Assembly (NCBI GenBank): GCA_018374635.1
Contig: JAHAEW010000072.1
Span: forward strand, 1-16,873
DNA: 16,873 nucleotides
Reading direction: 5' to 3'
Source of the DNA: Clostridiales bacterium
GTDB taxonomy: Bacteria; Bacillota; Clostridia; Oscillospirales; Oscillospiraceae
Position numbers and translations under genes: made by a program. The notes under the pieces are model-generated. The model had not been told where the DNA came from and searched no databases. It was given only the letters and a program-made list of their open reading frames with translations. This document shows, in pieces, positions 1-8,679 of the stretch (positions within the stretch are counted from its first letter, which is position 1; the number at the start of each line of letters is the position of its first letter).

Positions 1-41
1 GTGTGCGAGCGAAAGCGAGTGCGCGCAGCGGCCTGCATCCC
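1..41. other. Short GC-rich end of window with no gene recognised
   Basis: This stretch is GC-rich and contains a direct repeat of GCGAG (GCGAGcgaaaGCGAG) and the palindrome TGCGCGCA. No coding region or RNA gene can be recognised, and the neighbouring sequence is outside the window. Confidence 0.3.
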
Positions 42-135
42 CTCGAAAAAATGCTTGCATTTTTGAGAAGCGTGTCGAAGTTTTTCGACACGCTGAGGCC
101 CCCCGCCATAGTGTTTCCACTATGGCGGGGGGCCT
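42..135. terminator. Cluster of three back-to-back hairpins after the last S-layer gene
   Basis: Three inverted repeats lie end to end with one unpaired base between neighbours. In minus-strand order from the upstream gene's stop codon: a perfect 18-bp stem (arms 118-135 and 96-113, loop of 4, very GC-rich); an 11-bp stem (arms 84-94 and 69-79, AGCGTGTCGAA type, loop of 4); and an AT-rich stem (AAAAATGC at 47-54 with GCATTTTT at 57-64, extended by CTC/GAG at 42-44 and 65-67). The first begins about 9 bases after the TAA at 145-147. They probably end minus-strand transcription, although no clean T-run follows the first stem on that strand. The plus-strand side of the first stem is T-rich (136-146), so a gene entering from the left could also be terminated here. 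A dispersed palindromic repeat is the alternative reading. Confidence 0.6.
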
Positions 136-144
136 TCCATTCTT

Positions 145-3100
145 TTAGAAAGTCAGTGCACGCGCAAGCATAACCGCCATTTCCGCCCGTGAAATCGACT
201 GTATGGGATTCAGCATTTGTTCCGGCGTGCCGGTAATGATACCATACTCTATCATATAGGACATGGCCTCCTGCGCATAGGGCGCCACCATGCCGCCGTC
301 CCGGAATCCAGAGAGATAACTGGTATTCGCTGTCCCAAGGCTCCAGCCCGTGGCCTGCATGGCGCGCTCCAGAAGCACCATGGCATCCTGCCGGGTGACA
401 GGCTCCTGCGGATGGAAGCCCCCGTCCGGATAGCCGCTGGCGATTCCGGCTGCCCGTGCCGCCTGGATCGCCTGGGCATAGTAACTGTCTGATGGAACGT
501 CGGGAAACCCAGCGCCGCCGGCCGTGGGAAGCTGGAAAGCCTGGTAGAGCATCAGCATGAAATCCCCCCGGCTCACCGCGTCGGCGGGGCGGTAGCGCTG
601 ACTGCCGGTGCCCGTTACTACACCGGCCTCATACAGCAGGTCCGCGCAGGGCGCAGCCCAGGCATAACCGCCCATATCCTGGAAGTAACGAGAGCCCGAT
701 CCCTGATCGACCTGGATGCGGATCTGCCCACGGAAGGTCTTCCCACGACTGTCTGTCCCCTCATAGCCAATCTGGACGCTGCCGGTGAAGCCCGCCTTGG
801 GCAGGAAGGTGAGATCCGAGAGGTTCGGACTGCCGTCCGGGGTGTACTTGGTGCCGGCGCGCACTTCCGTCCCCTTTTCGCGGATATCCTGGTAGTTGTA
901 GTACAGCCGCCCCGCGCTCCCGGAGGGCAGGGATGTAAAGCGCACCTCCCGCAGTTCCCCCTCTCCGCGTGCGGCGCAGGCGGTACGAAAATCCTGGCTG
1001 TGGAAGGCCAGCGCCGTTCCCAGGGTAGTATATACCATCTCGCTGGCACCAGCCGGTTCTTCCACCGTAACCTCAATGGTGCCCTCAAAGCGCTCCCCCT
1101 TTGTATTCCATCCGGTAAAACCGATTTTCACCGTGCCATAGAAGTTTTCGTCCGGCACAAAGGAGACCCGTTCCAGATAGGCGCTGCTGGAGCGGTAGTA
1201 ATTCCGGCTGGACGACACCTTGCTGGCGTATTTCCCGTCATCGTAGTCGTAGTAGAGGGTGCCCTCGTCGGAGTCCGGCAGCTGGAAGCGCACATAGTTC
1301 AGGTGCTCTCCGGTCAGCATCTCCGACAAATCGTCAAAGTCCCCGTCCGCGAATGCGGCAGGCTTTCCGTGTTTTGTCTGATAGCGTATGGTGGTGTCGC
1401 CGCTGTCCACACCAATGACCACCGTGCCATAGAACTTCTCTCCCTCGGAACTCCAGCCGGTAAACGGGATGTCCACCGTGCCGGAGAAATCCTTCTTGGG
1501 GACAAATGTAATCCGGTCCAAATAGGGGCTGCTGGAGCGGTAGTAGTTCCGGCTTTCGGATACCTTGCTGTCGTAGCTGCCGTTTCTGTAATTATAATAC
1601 AGCGTTCCCTCCGAAGCGTCCGGAAGCTCAAAGCGCACATAGTTCAGCGTACTGCCGGTCAGCTCCCGGCACAAGGTGTTGAAATCGCCGTCATCAAAGG
1701 CGACCCGTCCGTTCTGGTATGTGGAATAGCGCACATCGCCGTCACCCGTGCGCCCCACCTCCACCGCCACTGTGCCAGAAAAACGGTTGCCCTTGGTGTC
1801 CCAGCCGGTAAATGGGATACTGACCGTGCCGGAATAATCCTTCCCTGCCACAAATGTGACACGCCGGAGATAGGGGGAGGAAGAGCGGTAGTAGCTGCGC
1901 CCCTCCGTCACCTGGCTGTCATAGCCGCCATTGCTGGAGTAGTCGTAGTAAAGCGCCCCTTTGGAGGAATCCGGCCGCTCAAACTGTACGTAATCCAGGG
2001 CGTAGCCTGTTACCGCCTTGGACAGGTCGTTAAAATCGTCGTCGTCAAAGGTCACCTTGCCGCCCTGGGCAATGGAGTAGGTGAGATCCCCGGTGTTCTG
2101 GGCCTGAGAGACGCGGATGGTAATCCGTCCGCGGAAGGAGCTTCCGTTGCTGTCATAGCCGGTATAGGGGATCACCACCTCGCCCCGGTAGCCTGCGGCA
2201 GCCACAAAGGTGACGTCGGACAGGTTGGGGCTTCCGCTGCGCTTATACTGCTTGGAGGTGTCCACCTTGCTGCCGTAATTCTGCTCGGAGATGTAGTTGT
2301 AATAGAGCGTCCCCCGGCCGCTGTCCGGCTGGGAAAAAACGACATAGCTCAATTCCCGGCCGGTGTGGCTGCGGCAAATCCGGTTAAAGTCATCCGCGTT
2401 TAGCGAGAGGGGCTGCTGCCCGGCCACGGAGTAGGAGACATCCTCCTGCTCCTCCACGGTGACCTCGATCGTCCCCTGGAAAAAGGAGCTTCCGCTGGCA
2501 TAGCCGGTATAGTGGATGACCGCTGTTCCGCTGAAATCCGCCTTCGGCACAAAATACAGCTCCGAGAGGGACATCTGGCCCAGAGGGGGATCAACATAGT
2601 ACCGCTCCCCGGTACCCACGCCCGTTCCGGTATCTCCCTCGGATTTATACTGGTAGTAGAGGGTGCCCTGCCGGGTGTCCACCGTCAGTCCGCTGATGTA
2701 GCTCAGAGAGCTTCCCAATACGCTGCTGCATTGGTTTTGCAGGTCAGACCGGAGGGAGGAGAAGTTCAGCGGCTCCCCCGCCCCCGCCGAGCCGAAAATG
2801 ATATCGGCGGTGTTGCGCTTGACGGTGACGGAGCAGGCGGCCTGATAATTCCCGCTGGTATCGGAAACCGTAATCACCGCATCCCCCTGGGCCTTGGCAT
2901 AGAGGTAGCCTTCCCCGGTGACCGTGACGACTTCGGGTCTGCTGCTTGTCCACTTCAACGTCCCCAGCGAGCCATAAGGCGTCGCTTTCAGCGTGTGGGT
3001 GTCACGTTCGTTCATGGTCAGGGAGGTTTCATCCAGAAGTATCCCTTTTACCGTGATCTCACAGGTGTCCGTATTGCTCCCTGAAATCGCCGTAATGACG

Positions 3101-3696
3101 GCCTTGCCGGGGGCCGCGCCTTTGACTTCCCCCGTAGCGCTGTTCACGGTGGCAACCGAGGGATTTTCGCTTCTCCAGGTCAGAGGGGCCCCCTCCGGCG
3201 TGACCTTGGCGGTGAGTTGGAGGGTCTGCCCAATGTCAATCTCCGTAACGGCAGGCGGATCAATGGATATTCCAGGAGTGACCGCCGGCTTCACCGTGAC
3301 CGTACAGCTTGCTTTGTTGATCTCAACTGTGTCTCTTTTCAGATAGGCGGTGATGGTAACCTCTTTTTCGTCGGTCGTTTCCGCCGTTTTCAGGGCCGTC
3401 ACTTTTGTGGTCAGGGTGCCTGTTGATTCCACGCTTACCCGGCTGCTGTCCCCACTCTCCCAGTGGATCGACAGCCCCGCGCCTTTCAGCCCGTCCTCAT
3501 CAAGCGCAGCTCCATTCCATGTCACGCTGGCCTTAATCGGGAGGGACTCGCCCTCTGTCAGGGCAATACTCGATGGGTCTACCGTAATCCCGTCGTTCGG
3601 CGCCGGATCTGCCGCCACCGCCGCCGGGAGCATCGTCCCCAGCAAAACACAGGAAAGGAGGAGGGACAGCACCCTTACCCCTACCTTCTTTTTCAC
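145..3696 (-). CDS. Large secreted surface protein: Ig-like domains, six tandem repeats, C-terminal SLH domains
   Basis: A 1183-residue exported cell-wall protein. Residues 1-29 are a signal peptide (KKK, a leucine-rich core, then AVA before AD). Three bacterial Ig-like (Big-2 type) domains follow at about 35-137, 142-217 and 218-294, recognised by WxSxxPxVATV and GxAVITA patterns. Six repeats of about 117 residues fill 297-1000, each with GTLYYxY, YYRSSSPYL-like and GTVxIPFTGW motifs. Residues 1003-1183 hold three SLH domains (for example GYPDGGFHPQEPVTRQDA), which in this family bind secondary cell-wall polymer. The start is GTG, chosen because AAAGGAGTGAT lies 6 bases upstream and the signal peptide begins there. 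It is the last of five same-direction genes, 80 bp after the preceding S-layer gene. Ligand and function beyond wall anchoring are unknown. Confidence 0.9.
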   Translation of the reverse strand: MKKKVGVRVLSLLLSCVLLGTMLPAAVAADPAPNDGITVDPSSIALTEGESLPIKASVTWNGAALDEDGLKGAGLSIHWESGDSSRVSVESTGTLTTKVTALKTAETTDEKEVTITAYLKRDTVEINKASCTVTVKPAVTPGISIDPPAVTEIDIGQTLQLTAKVTPEGAPLTWRSENPSVATVNSATGEVKGAAPGKAVITAISGSNTDTCEITVKGILLDETSLTMNERDTHTLKATPYGSLGTLKWTSSRPEVVTVTGEGYLYAKAQGDAVITVSDTSGNYQAACSVTVKRNTADIIFGSAGAGEPLNFSSLRSDLQNQCSSVLGSSLSYISGLTVDTRQGTLYYQYKSEGDTGTGVGTGERYYVDPPLGQMSLSELYFVPKADFSGTAVIHYTGYASGSSFFQGTIEVTVEEQEDVSYSVAGQQPLSLNADDFNRICRSHTGRELSYVVFSQPDSGRGTLYYNYISEQNYGSKVDTSKQYKRSGSPNLSDVTFVAAAGYRGEVVIPYTGYDSNGSSFRGRITIRVSQAQNTGDLTYSIAQGGKVTFDDDDFNDLSKAVTGYALDYVQFERPDSSKGALYYDYSSNGGYDSQVTEGRSYYRSSSPYLRRVTFVAGKDYSGTVSIPFTGWDTKGNRFSGTVAVEVGRTGDGDVRYSTYQNGRVAFDDGDFNTLCRELTGSTLNYVRFELPDASEGTLYYNYRNGSYDSKVSESRNYYRSSSPYLDRITFVPKKDFSGTVDIPFTGWSSEGEKFYGTVVIGVDSGDTTIRYQTKHGKPAAFADGDFDDLSEMLTGEHLNYVRFQLPDSDEGTLYYDYDDGKYASKVSSSRNYYRSSSAYLERVSFVPDENFYGTVKIGFTGWNTKGERFEGTIEVTVEEPAGASEMVYTTLGTALAFHSQDFRTACAARGEGELREVRFTSLPSGSAGRLYYNYQDIREKGTEVRAGTKYTPDGSPNLSDLTFLPKAGFTGSVQIGYEGTDSRGKTFRGQIRIQVDQGSGSRYFQDMGGYAWAAPCADLLYEAGVVTGTGSQRYRPADAVSRGDFMLMLYQAFQLPTAGGAGFPDVPSDSYYAQAIQAARAAGIASGYPDGGFHPQEPVTRQDAMVLLERAMQATGWSLGTANTSYLSGFRDGGMVAPYAQEAMSYMIEYGIITGTPEQMLNPIQSISRAEMAVMLARALTF
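697..2808 (-). repeat. Six tandem protein-domain repeats of about 117 codons
   Basis: Copies lie at 2443-2808, 2092-2442, 1741-2091, 1399-1740, 1048-1398 and 697-1047, in coding order. Copies 3 to 5 are closest to each other: a 27-base stretch at 1183-1209 matches 1528-1554 with one difference. Copies 1, 2 and 6 are more diverged. The C-terminal half of each copy (FxGTVxIxFTGWxxxGxxFxGTVxVxV) resembles the closing strands of cadherin-like or tandem-95-type beta-sandwich repeats; that relation is an inference from pattern only. Confidence 0.85.
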
Positions 3697-3723
3697 AGAA
3701 AATCACTCCTTTGTTCTCTGGAA

Positions 3724-3758
3724 AGCAAGGGAAGGACATGCCCTGCCCTTCCCCTGCT
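3724..3758 (-). terminator. Hairpin between the two S-layer genes
   Basis: On the minus strand AGCAGGGGAAGG (3758-3747) pairs with CCTTCCCTTGCT (3735-3724) over 12 bp with one G-U pair and an 11-base loop. It lies between the stop codon at 3777 and the Shine-Dalgarno of the next gene. Only a weak T-run follows (GCTTTCC), so it may be a partial terminator, an mRNA-stabilising stem that uncouples expression of the two genes, or both. Confidence 0.45.
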
Positions 3759-3776
3759 CTGCAACATGATTCTCAG

Positions 3777-6700
3777 CTACGTAGTGGGAGAATCTCCCTC
3801 GATCGCACCTTGCGTAATGACAAAACGTCCGTTTGTCAGGAAATTCCCGGTGCCGCCTGCCTCTGTCACATAGGTCAGGATGGTTTTTGTTTTTGCCTCC
3901 ATCCCACGTCCGTTCATGTTCATGTCGCTGGCGTAACCGGTGGTAAAGAATACCAGCGTGTCTCCCTCCACAACGCCGTCATAGCTGAATGTGAACGTGC
4001 CGCTTGGGGAGGCAAGCGCCCCGCTCTCCAGCTTCAGCTTCTTCGCCGCGCTTCCGCCGATGCCGAAGGCATTGTCGAGAATATAGACCGCCTTCTGGCC
4101 CTGGGTTGCATTCACAGGCTCTTTTGTCCAGACCTCCTTGAGCGTCTGCCGGTCCTCGCTCAGCCAATACAGATTTTCACTGAACGAAAATGTCACCGTT
4201 CCGGACCAGCCTTTATTCGTGGGGCTGGCCTTTCCACCCGTTACGGTGAGAACCGGCGGATCATTGTCCGGGATGTTGACCCCGCCGATCGCCTTAAAGC
4301 CATCCTCCGTGCCGTCCTTGTTCCGGGCAACCGCGAGACAGTAATAGAGTGTATTCATGTTCATGTACTGCTCAAACTGCTTTACCTGCGGTACATTTTT
4401 CTCCAGGCTGATCGGGCCGGACGCCACCGTCGTCATGCTGTCGCCGGATTGATTGCGCCGGATCAATTTTCCAACGCGGTCACGGATGGATGCACTTGCA
4501 TACATATCAAAGACCGATGGGCCCTCGTTTCCGCTTCCCTGACGCACCGTTTCGATCAGCGCCTCAAGGATCGTCATATCCTGATCCAGGCCAGATTTCC
4601 GGAATTTTTCCAGATTCTCTGTGCCCATATTGCCTTCCGTGGCAAATTTTCCTTTGAGGAAATCCGGAATCTGATTATACGCCACCAGGACATAATTCAG
4701 TTCCGAACTCTCCGAAGTTTTAAACTGTACATCCGGGCTCTGGTTGTTCAGCGTAATATAGGGCGTTCCCACATCTGTCGTGGTAAAACGGTAACACTGT
4801 ACCTCAGAATAGTTCTGGGCCGTATTCTGAATGACAAAGTAAACGATATAGTCCGTCTTCGGAGACAGATCCTTCACCGAAAGCTTTACCACGCTGGACT
4901 GACATGCAATGTTGTCATACTTGATGCTTGGATTTTTACTGTAACTCTTCTCCGGATTCAGAATATCCATGACCTGCGGCTGATTGAAAGAGGGCATAGT
5001 AATTGTATTGTCGCCCTCTGTTGGGAGGCTGGAATAGTGAGGCTCATCCTTATAGTTCTTACCGTCTTTGTCTGTTGTCAGGATATCCCCTTTCGGCGCC
5101 ACCACATAGTAGACCGTACCCGGCCGGTTCAGCAGCAGCTCCATCTGTGCATCGGTCGCACCCGGAGTAAACCTGGGGTATCCGCTTGTAAACTCCGGGA
5201 TACTCTGGTCGCTGAAGGGCACTTTCAATGTGAAGTTTTTTGGCAGTCCAATGTCTGTGAGATCGCCGTTGACCACTGTGTCCGTCCAGTTCTGTTCCGT
5301 CACCGACGTAGCCATCATACGCAGATCATTGTCTTTTCCTGCCACCACGTTGACGCGGATATTGACCCGTCCGTTCCAGGCCTGCTTGTCCCTCTCCCCG
5401 TTCACGCTGGTAAATTCCATGGCGTACTCGTAGGTCTGTCCTTCCTTGAGTTCGTTGAGCGGGTCAAAATCGGTCATTGTTTCGCCCACCTTCAAGAAAT
5501 CCTTGGTCAGGCTCACGCCGAGAAAGCCTTCAGTCGCAGAGGAAAGCGTAATTGTCATTTCACCATTTTTGTTCAACAGCTCCCACGGACCTCCGCCGGT
5601 GCTCCGGTAGAGGTTAAAGCTCAGATTGGTATCCGTCCAAATGAGCATATCCCAATCAATGGAGTCGCCCACTTTATCTGTGGTCACAGGGTCCAGCTTC
5701 CATACCGCGTTAACCATTTTACTATCGGGACCCGATCCGACCGTGATTTCAGATCGGTTGACCGTGGACAGGTTGACCTGCGCAAACACCGTTGTAAACT
5801 TGTCCAGAGTCACCTTCCCCATAGCATTCTTACTCTCAGAGGTGTCCGCGATCTTTCCGGCCTCGATCTCAAAGTAATAGGTCGCGCCGCTCTGGAGGTT
5901 GAGGGCGGCATCGGCACTTCCGCCCGAACCCGGGAACACGACCACCGTCTTGCCATCCTCCTGCTTGATCACCACATTCTCATAATTGATCGTCCAGTTG
6001 TCCTTGTCATCCTTATAATCCACAACCTGAGTGGCCGGGCCGTTTCCGGTGTCTTGGTAGAGCTTGATGCTGTCCCGCAGCAGCCCGGCCAGCTTGGACT
6101 TCGGCTCGGTGCCGGCCGCCACCTTCTGATAGAGCTCATACAGGTTCTGATTTGTCCCCGCGTCCTGGATCCCCTCGCTGAACACCAGCCGGACATCGGT
6201 ATTGGGCAGGGGGGTTGTGGTGTCTGTTCCGTTATACTTGGTGAACTCCTGAGTCACAGTTGGCGCATTGGGGTCCAGGGTATGGATCGTAATCTTTCCC
6301 ACCGTCTCCGAGTAGTTGCCCGCCTTATCCTGGGCCACATAATAGAGGTCATAAGCAGTTTCTTTCTCCAGGCCGCTGACGGTAAAGGAGACGTCTTTCC
6401 CCTCGGTCATGGTAGCCTTCCCGCTTTTGAGTGCGTTCATACCGGCCGACACCTGGAGTTTGGCGTTGTCGCTGCTCAAATCCACCTTCCCGGACTGTCC
6501 GGCCAGCGGTTTGGGGTACTCCTCCCCCTCCTTCACCACCACCCAGTACAGAGTGCCCGCCTCGTTCAGATTGGCATACAGCCCCACAGAGGTGGCGTTC
6601 ACCTTATTTATTGTAGGGTTGGTATTAAAGCGGGGCGGTGTACCGTCTACCGTGGTAAAGGACACCTTTTTGACGGCGGAACTCTGTCCGCCGCCCACAT

Positions 6701-8654
6701 CGGTGAGCCACAGGTACAGGTCGTAGGACTCCAACTCCTCCAGAGGGACGTTGTTCACATCAAATGTATAGGAGACATTCTTGGTCACATCGAGGGTTCC
6801 AAAGCCCAAATTGCCGCTGACCGCGTTGGCCTTAAAGTCGTTGGCCGTGGGGGCGGCCGCCCCCTTGGGCAGCACTGCCCAGTACAGCCGGCAGGACTTG
6901 GTCGCCATAGTGGTCACCTGCCCGGAGGTGCTGGTGATTTTAGACATATAGGGGTAGCCGGAGGCAAAATTAGGCACGGTGTTGTCCGGCGTGGTAAAGG
7001 AGATGACCTTCAGCGGACTCCGCTCCTCCCGCGCGTCCACAAAGACGGTGGACAGGTAATAGGAGCCGTCGGAGGTCAGGCCGCTGATTTTGACACTGCC
7101 CGGCTGGCTGGAGCCAGTCAGGCTCAGGGTGCCGCTCTTGACGATCTTTGGGCTGTAAGACGAGGGATTAATCAAATCCTCCACCCCCACGGAGCCGTCA
7201 GTCACCGAGGTGACCGCCCAATAGACGGTTCCCCTCTTATTGGCGCTGAACCGGGCGGTGGCGCTGGTGGGCGCCAGGTCCGTGACCTCCGGGTAGCCAG
7301 CCAGCAGCCTTGGGTCCGCCGAAGCCTCCGCCGCCGCTTCACTGTCCATCTTCTCCCCGTCGATATCGGCCTCCACGCCAGGGCGGATGGTGATCTGATC
7401 CGGCAGCATCGTCACTGTGCTGCCCGGGGCGTTGACGGTCAGGTGTCCGATGTCCCCATCTCCGGTCACGGTGGTGGCCACATCCAGGTTCACATTGTCC
7501 ACCTCAGCGCCCGAGGCAATGTTCAGGGTCGAATTCGTGGCCTTTTCGTCCACATTGATGGTGTCCACATGTCCGCTGGCGACACCAATGTTGGACTTGG
7601 GCGTCAGGTTCGTGACCTCCTTGACATTGCCCGCCAGGTTGAGGGAAAGGCCCTCCTCCCCCTCCAGGGTGATCTTGCTCAGGCCGTACCCGGCGGGAGT
7701 GCGGTCGTCCAGATAGGCGTTGGTACGCACGCTGGTATGTTCAATGACCCCGTCGCCCTCCACACGGATGGAAACCTGCTGGTTGGGGATGTTGTCTACG
7801 ATCAGCTTGGGCGCGTTCACATTGCGCAGCACGATGCTGTCGTCTCCGCCCTCGCTCACGCCTCCGCCGCTGATAACGATCTCGCCCAGCACGGTCACAT
7901 TCTCCAGTGTGATCTCGCCCAGATCCACACCGCCTGTAATGTAGAGGTTACCGCCCACCACGGTATCCTTCAGGGTGACTCCGGAGCTTGTAATGGTCAC
8001 ATTGCCCCAGGTGCTCCCCAGGCTGTGGACTCCGGCTGTCTGCACCGGGGTGCCCACCGCCTTTACTACCAGGATCGCCGCCTCTCCGCGGGTAATCTGG
8101 TTCTTGGGGCGGAAGCTGCCGTCCGGATAGCCGTTAACCAGGCCGTACCGGGCCGCCGTGGCAATATAGCCCCGGCTCCACTCGCTCAGCTCCCGGCTGT
8201 CGGTAAAGCTGGTGTTCTCACCGGTATCCGGCTGAAGCATCAGATTTCGGGTGAGGATAATGGCCGCCTCCTCCCGGGTGATGCTGCTGTTGGGGGAAAA
8301 GGTGGTTTTGGATGTGCCGGAGATATAGCCCTCCGTATAGGCAATATCCACATCCTCCGCATACCAAGCGGAATCCGGCACATCCTGGAAGGGATTGCCC
8401 CCCAGCCTCTCATAGCCCAGCGCCCGGTTGATGACCGTCACAAACTCCGCCCGCGAAATCGGGTTGTTTGGTCGGAGGTTTCCTGAAATATCCCCCCGCA
8501 TAAAGCCCCAATCCACCATCTGCTGCAAATAGGAGTCTGTATAGGCTGCCCCGGCCCGATCGGTCAGCTGCGGGAGCAGCCCCAGCAGCAGAACGCATGC
8601 CAACAGGGTGGCGCCCACACGGCGCGCAGCTCCCTTCCAGAGATTCATCATCAT
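3777..8654 (-). CDS. Giant S-layer protein: N-terminal SLH domains, beta-helix-like section, FN3-like repeats
   Basis: A 1625-residue exported protein. The start is placed at the first of three consecutive ATG codons because AGGA lies 7 bases upstream and a signal peptide follows at once (residues 1-36, hydrophobic LLACVLLLGLL, then AGA before AYTDSY). Three SLH domains fill about 37-205 (LRPNNPISRAEF, FSPNSSITREEAA, FRPKNQITRGEAA). About 210-430 is rich in short beta repeats (VTITSSGVTLKDTVVGGNLY) and looks like a right-handed beta-helix. Then come FN3-like modules marked by GYP...GTVYWAV or LYWAV motifs, and a section like the bacterial Ig-like domains of S-layer proteins (VRLVFSEGIQDAGTNQNLY). 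The protein is probably a structural or adhesive wall-surface component. Only 25 bp separate it from the PilZ gene upstream. A continuous reading frame extends upstream to 8726 but would overlap that gene and lacks a binding site. Base composition falls from GC-rich to near 45 percent in the 3' half. Confidence 0.9.
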   Translation of the reverse strand: MMMNLWKGAARRVGATLLACVLLLGLLPQLTDRAGAAYTDSYLQQMVDWGFMRGDISGNLRPNNPISRAEFVTVINRALGYERLGGNPFQDVPDSAWYAEDVDIAYTEGYISGTSKTTFSPNSSITREEAAIILTRNLMLQPDTGENTSFTDSRELSEWSRGYIATAARYGLVNGYPDGSFRPKNQITRGEAAILVVKAVGTPVQTAGVHSLGSTWGNVTITSSGVTLKDTVVGGNLYITGGVDLGEITLENVTVLGEIVISGGGVSEGGDDSIVLRNVNAPKLIVDNIPNQQVSIRVEGDGVIEHTSVRTNAYLDDRTPAGYGLSKITLEGEEGLSLNLAGNVKEVTNLTPKSNIGVASGHVDTINVDEKATNSTLNIASGAEVDNVNLDVATTVTGDGDIGHLTVNAPGSTVTMLPDQITIRPGVEADIDGEKMDSEAAAEASADPRLLAGYPEVTDLAPTSATARFSANKRGTVYWAVTSVTDGSVGVEDLINPSSYSPKIVKSGTLSLTGSSQPGSVKISGLTSDGSYYLSTVFVDAREERSPLKVISFTTPDNTVPNFASGYPYMSKITSTSGQVTTMATKSCRLYWAVLPKGAAAPTANDFKANAVSGNLGFGTLDVTKNVSYTFDVNNVPLEELESYDLYLWLTDVGGGQSSAVKKVSFTTVDGTPPRFNTNPTINKVNATSVGLYANLNEAGTLYWVVVKEGEEYPKPLAGQSGKVDLSSDNAKLQVSAGMNALKSGKATMTEGKDVSFTVSGLEKETAYDLYYVAQDKAGNYSETVGKITIHTLDPNAPTVTQEFTKYNGTDTTTPLPNTDVRLVFSEGIQDAGTNQNLYELYQKVAAGTEPKSKLAGLLRDSIKLYQDTGNGPATQVVDYKDDKDNWTINYENVVIKQEDGKTVVVFPGSGGSADAALNLQSGATYYFEIEAGKIADTSESKNAMGKVTLDKFTTVFAQVNLSTVNRSEITVGSGPDSKMVNAVWKLDPVTTDKVGDSIDWDMLIWTDTNLSFNLYRSTGGGPWELLNKNGEMTITLSSATEGFLGVSLTKDFLKVGETMTDFDPLNELKEGQTYEYAMEFTSVNGERDKQAWNGRVNIRVNVVAGKDNDLRMMATSVTEQNWTDTVVNGDLTDIGLPKNFTLKVPFSDQSIPEFTSGYPRFTPGATDAQMELLLNRPGTVYYVVAPKGDILTTDKDGKNYKDEPHYSSLPTEGDNTITMPSFNQPQVMDILNPEKSYSKNPSIKYDNIACQSSVVKLSVKDLSPKTDYIVYFVIQNTAQNYSEVQCYRFTTTDVGTPYITLNNQSPDVQFKTSESSELNYVLVAYNQIPDFLKGKFATEGNMGTENLEKFRKSGLDQDMTILEALIETVRQGSGNEGPSVFDMYASASIRDRVGKLIRRNQSGDSMTTVASGPISLEKNVPQVKQFEQYMNMNTLYYCLAVARNKDGTEDGFKAIGGVNIPDNDPPVLTVTGGKASPTNKGWSGTVTFSFSENLYWLSEDRQTLKEVWTKEPVNATQGQKAVYILDNAFGIGGSAAKKLKLESGALASPSGTFTFSYDGVVEGDTLVFFTTGYASDMNMNGRGMEAKTKTILTYVTEAGGTGNFLTNGRFVITQGAIEGDSPTT

Positions 8655-8679
8655 TTCGCCATCCTTTCTCTTGCTCTGC

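Noticed and set aside
1000..2403. A 467-codon plus-strand open frame opposite the tandem repeats
   Set aside because: Its internal periodicity simply mirrors the repeats of the real minus-strand gene; no domain or binding site is seen.
3711..8486. A 1591-codon open frame on the plus strand opposite the giant S-layer gene
   Set aside because: It is fully antisense to a gene with clear SLH domains and a signal peptide, has no plausible binding site, and its translation shows no family features. It stays open because the real gene rarely uses TTA, CTA or TCA codons.
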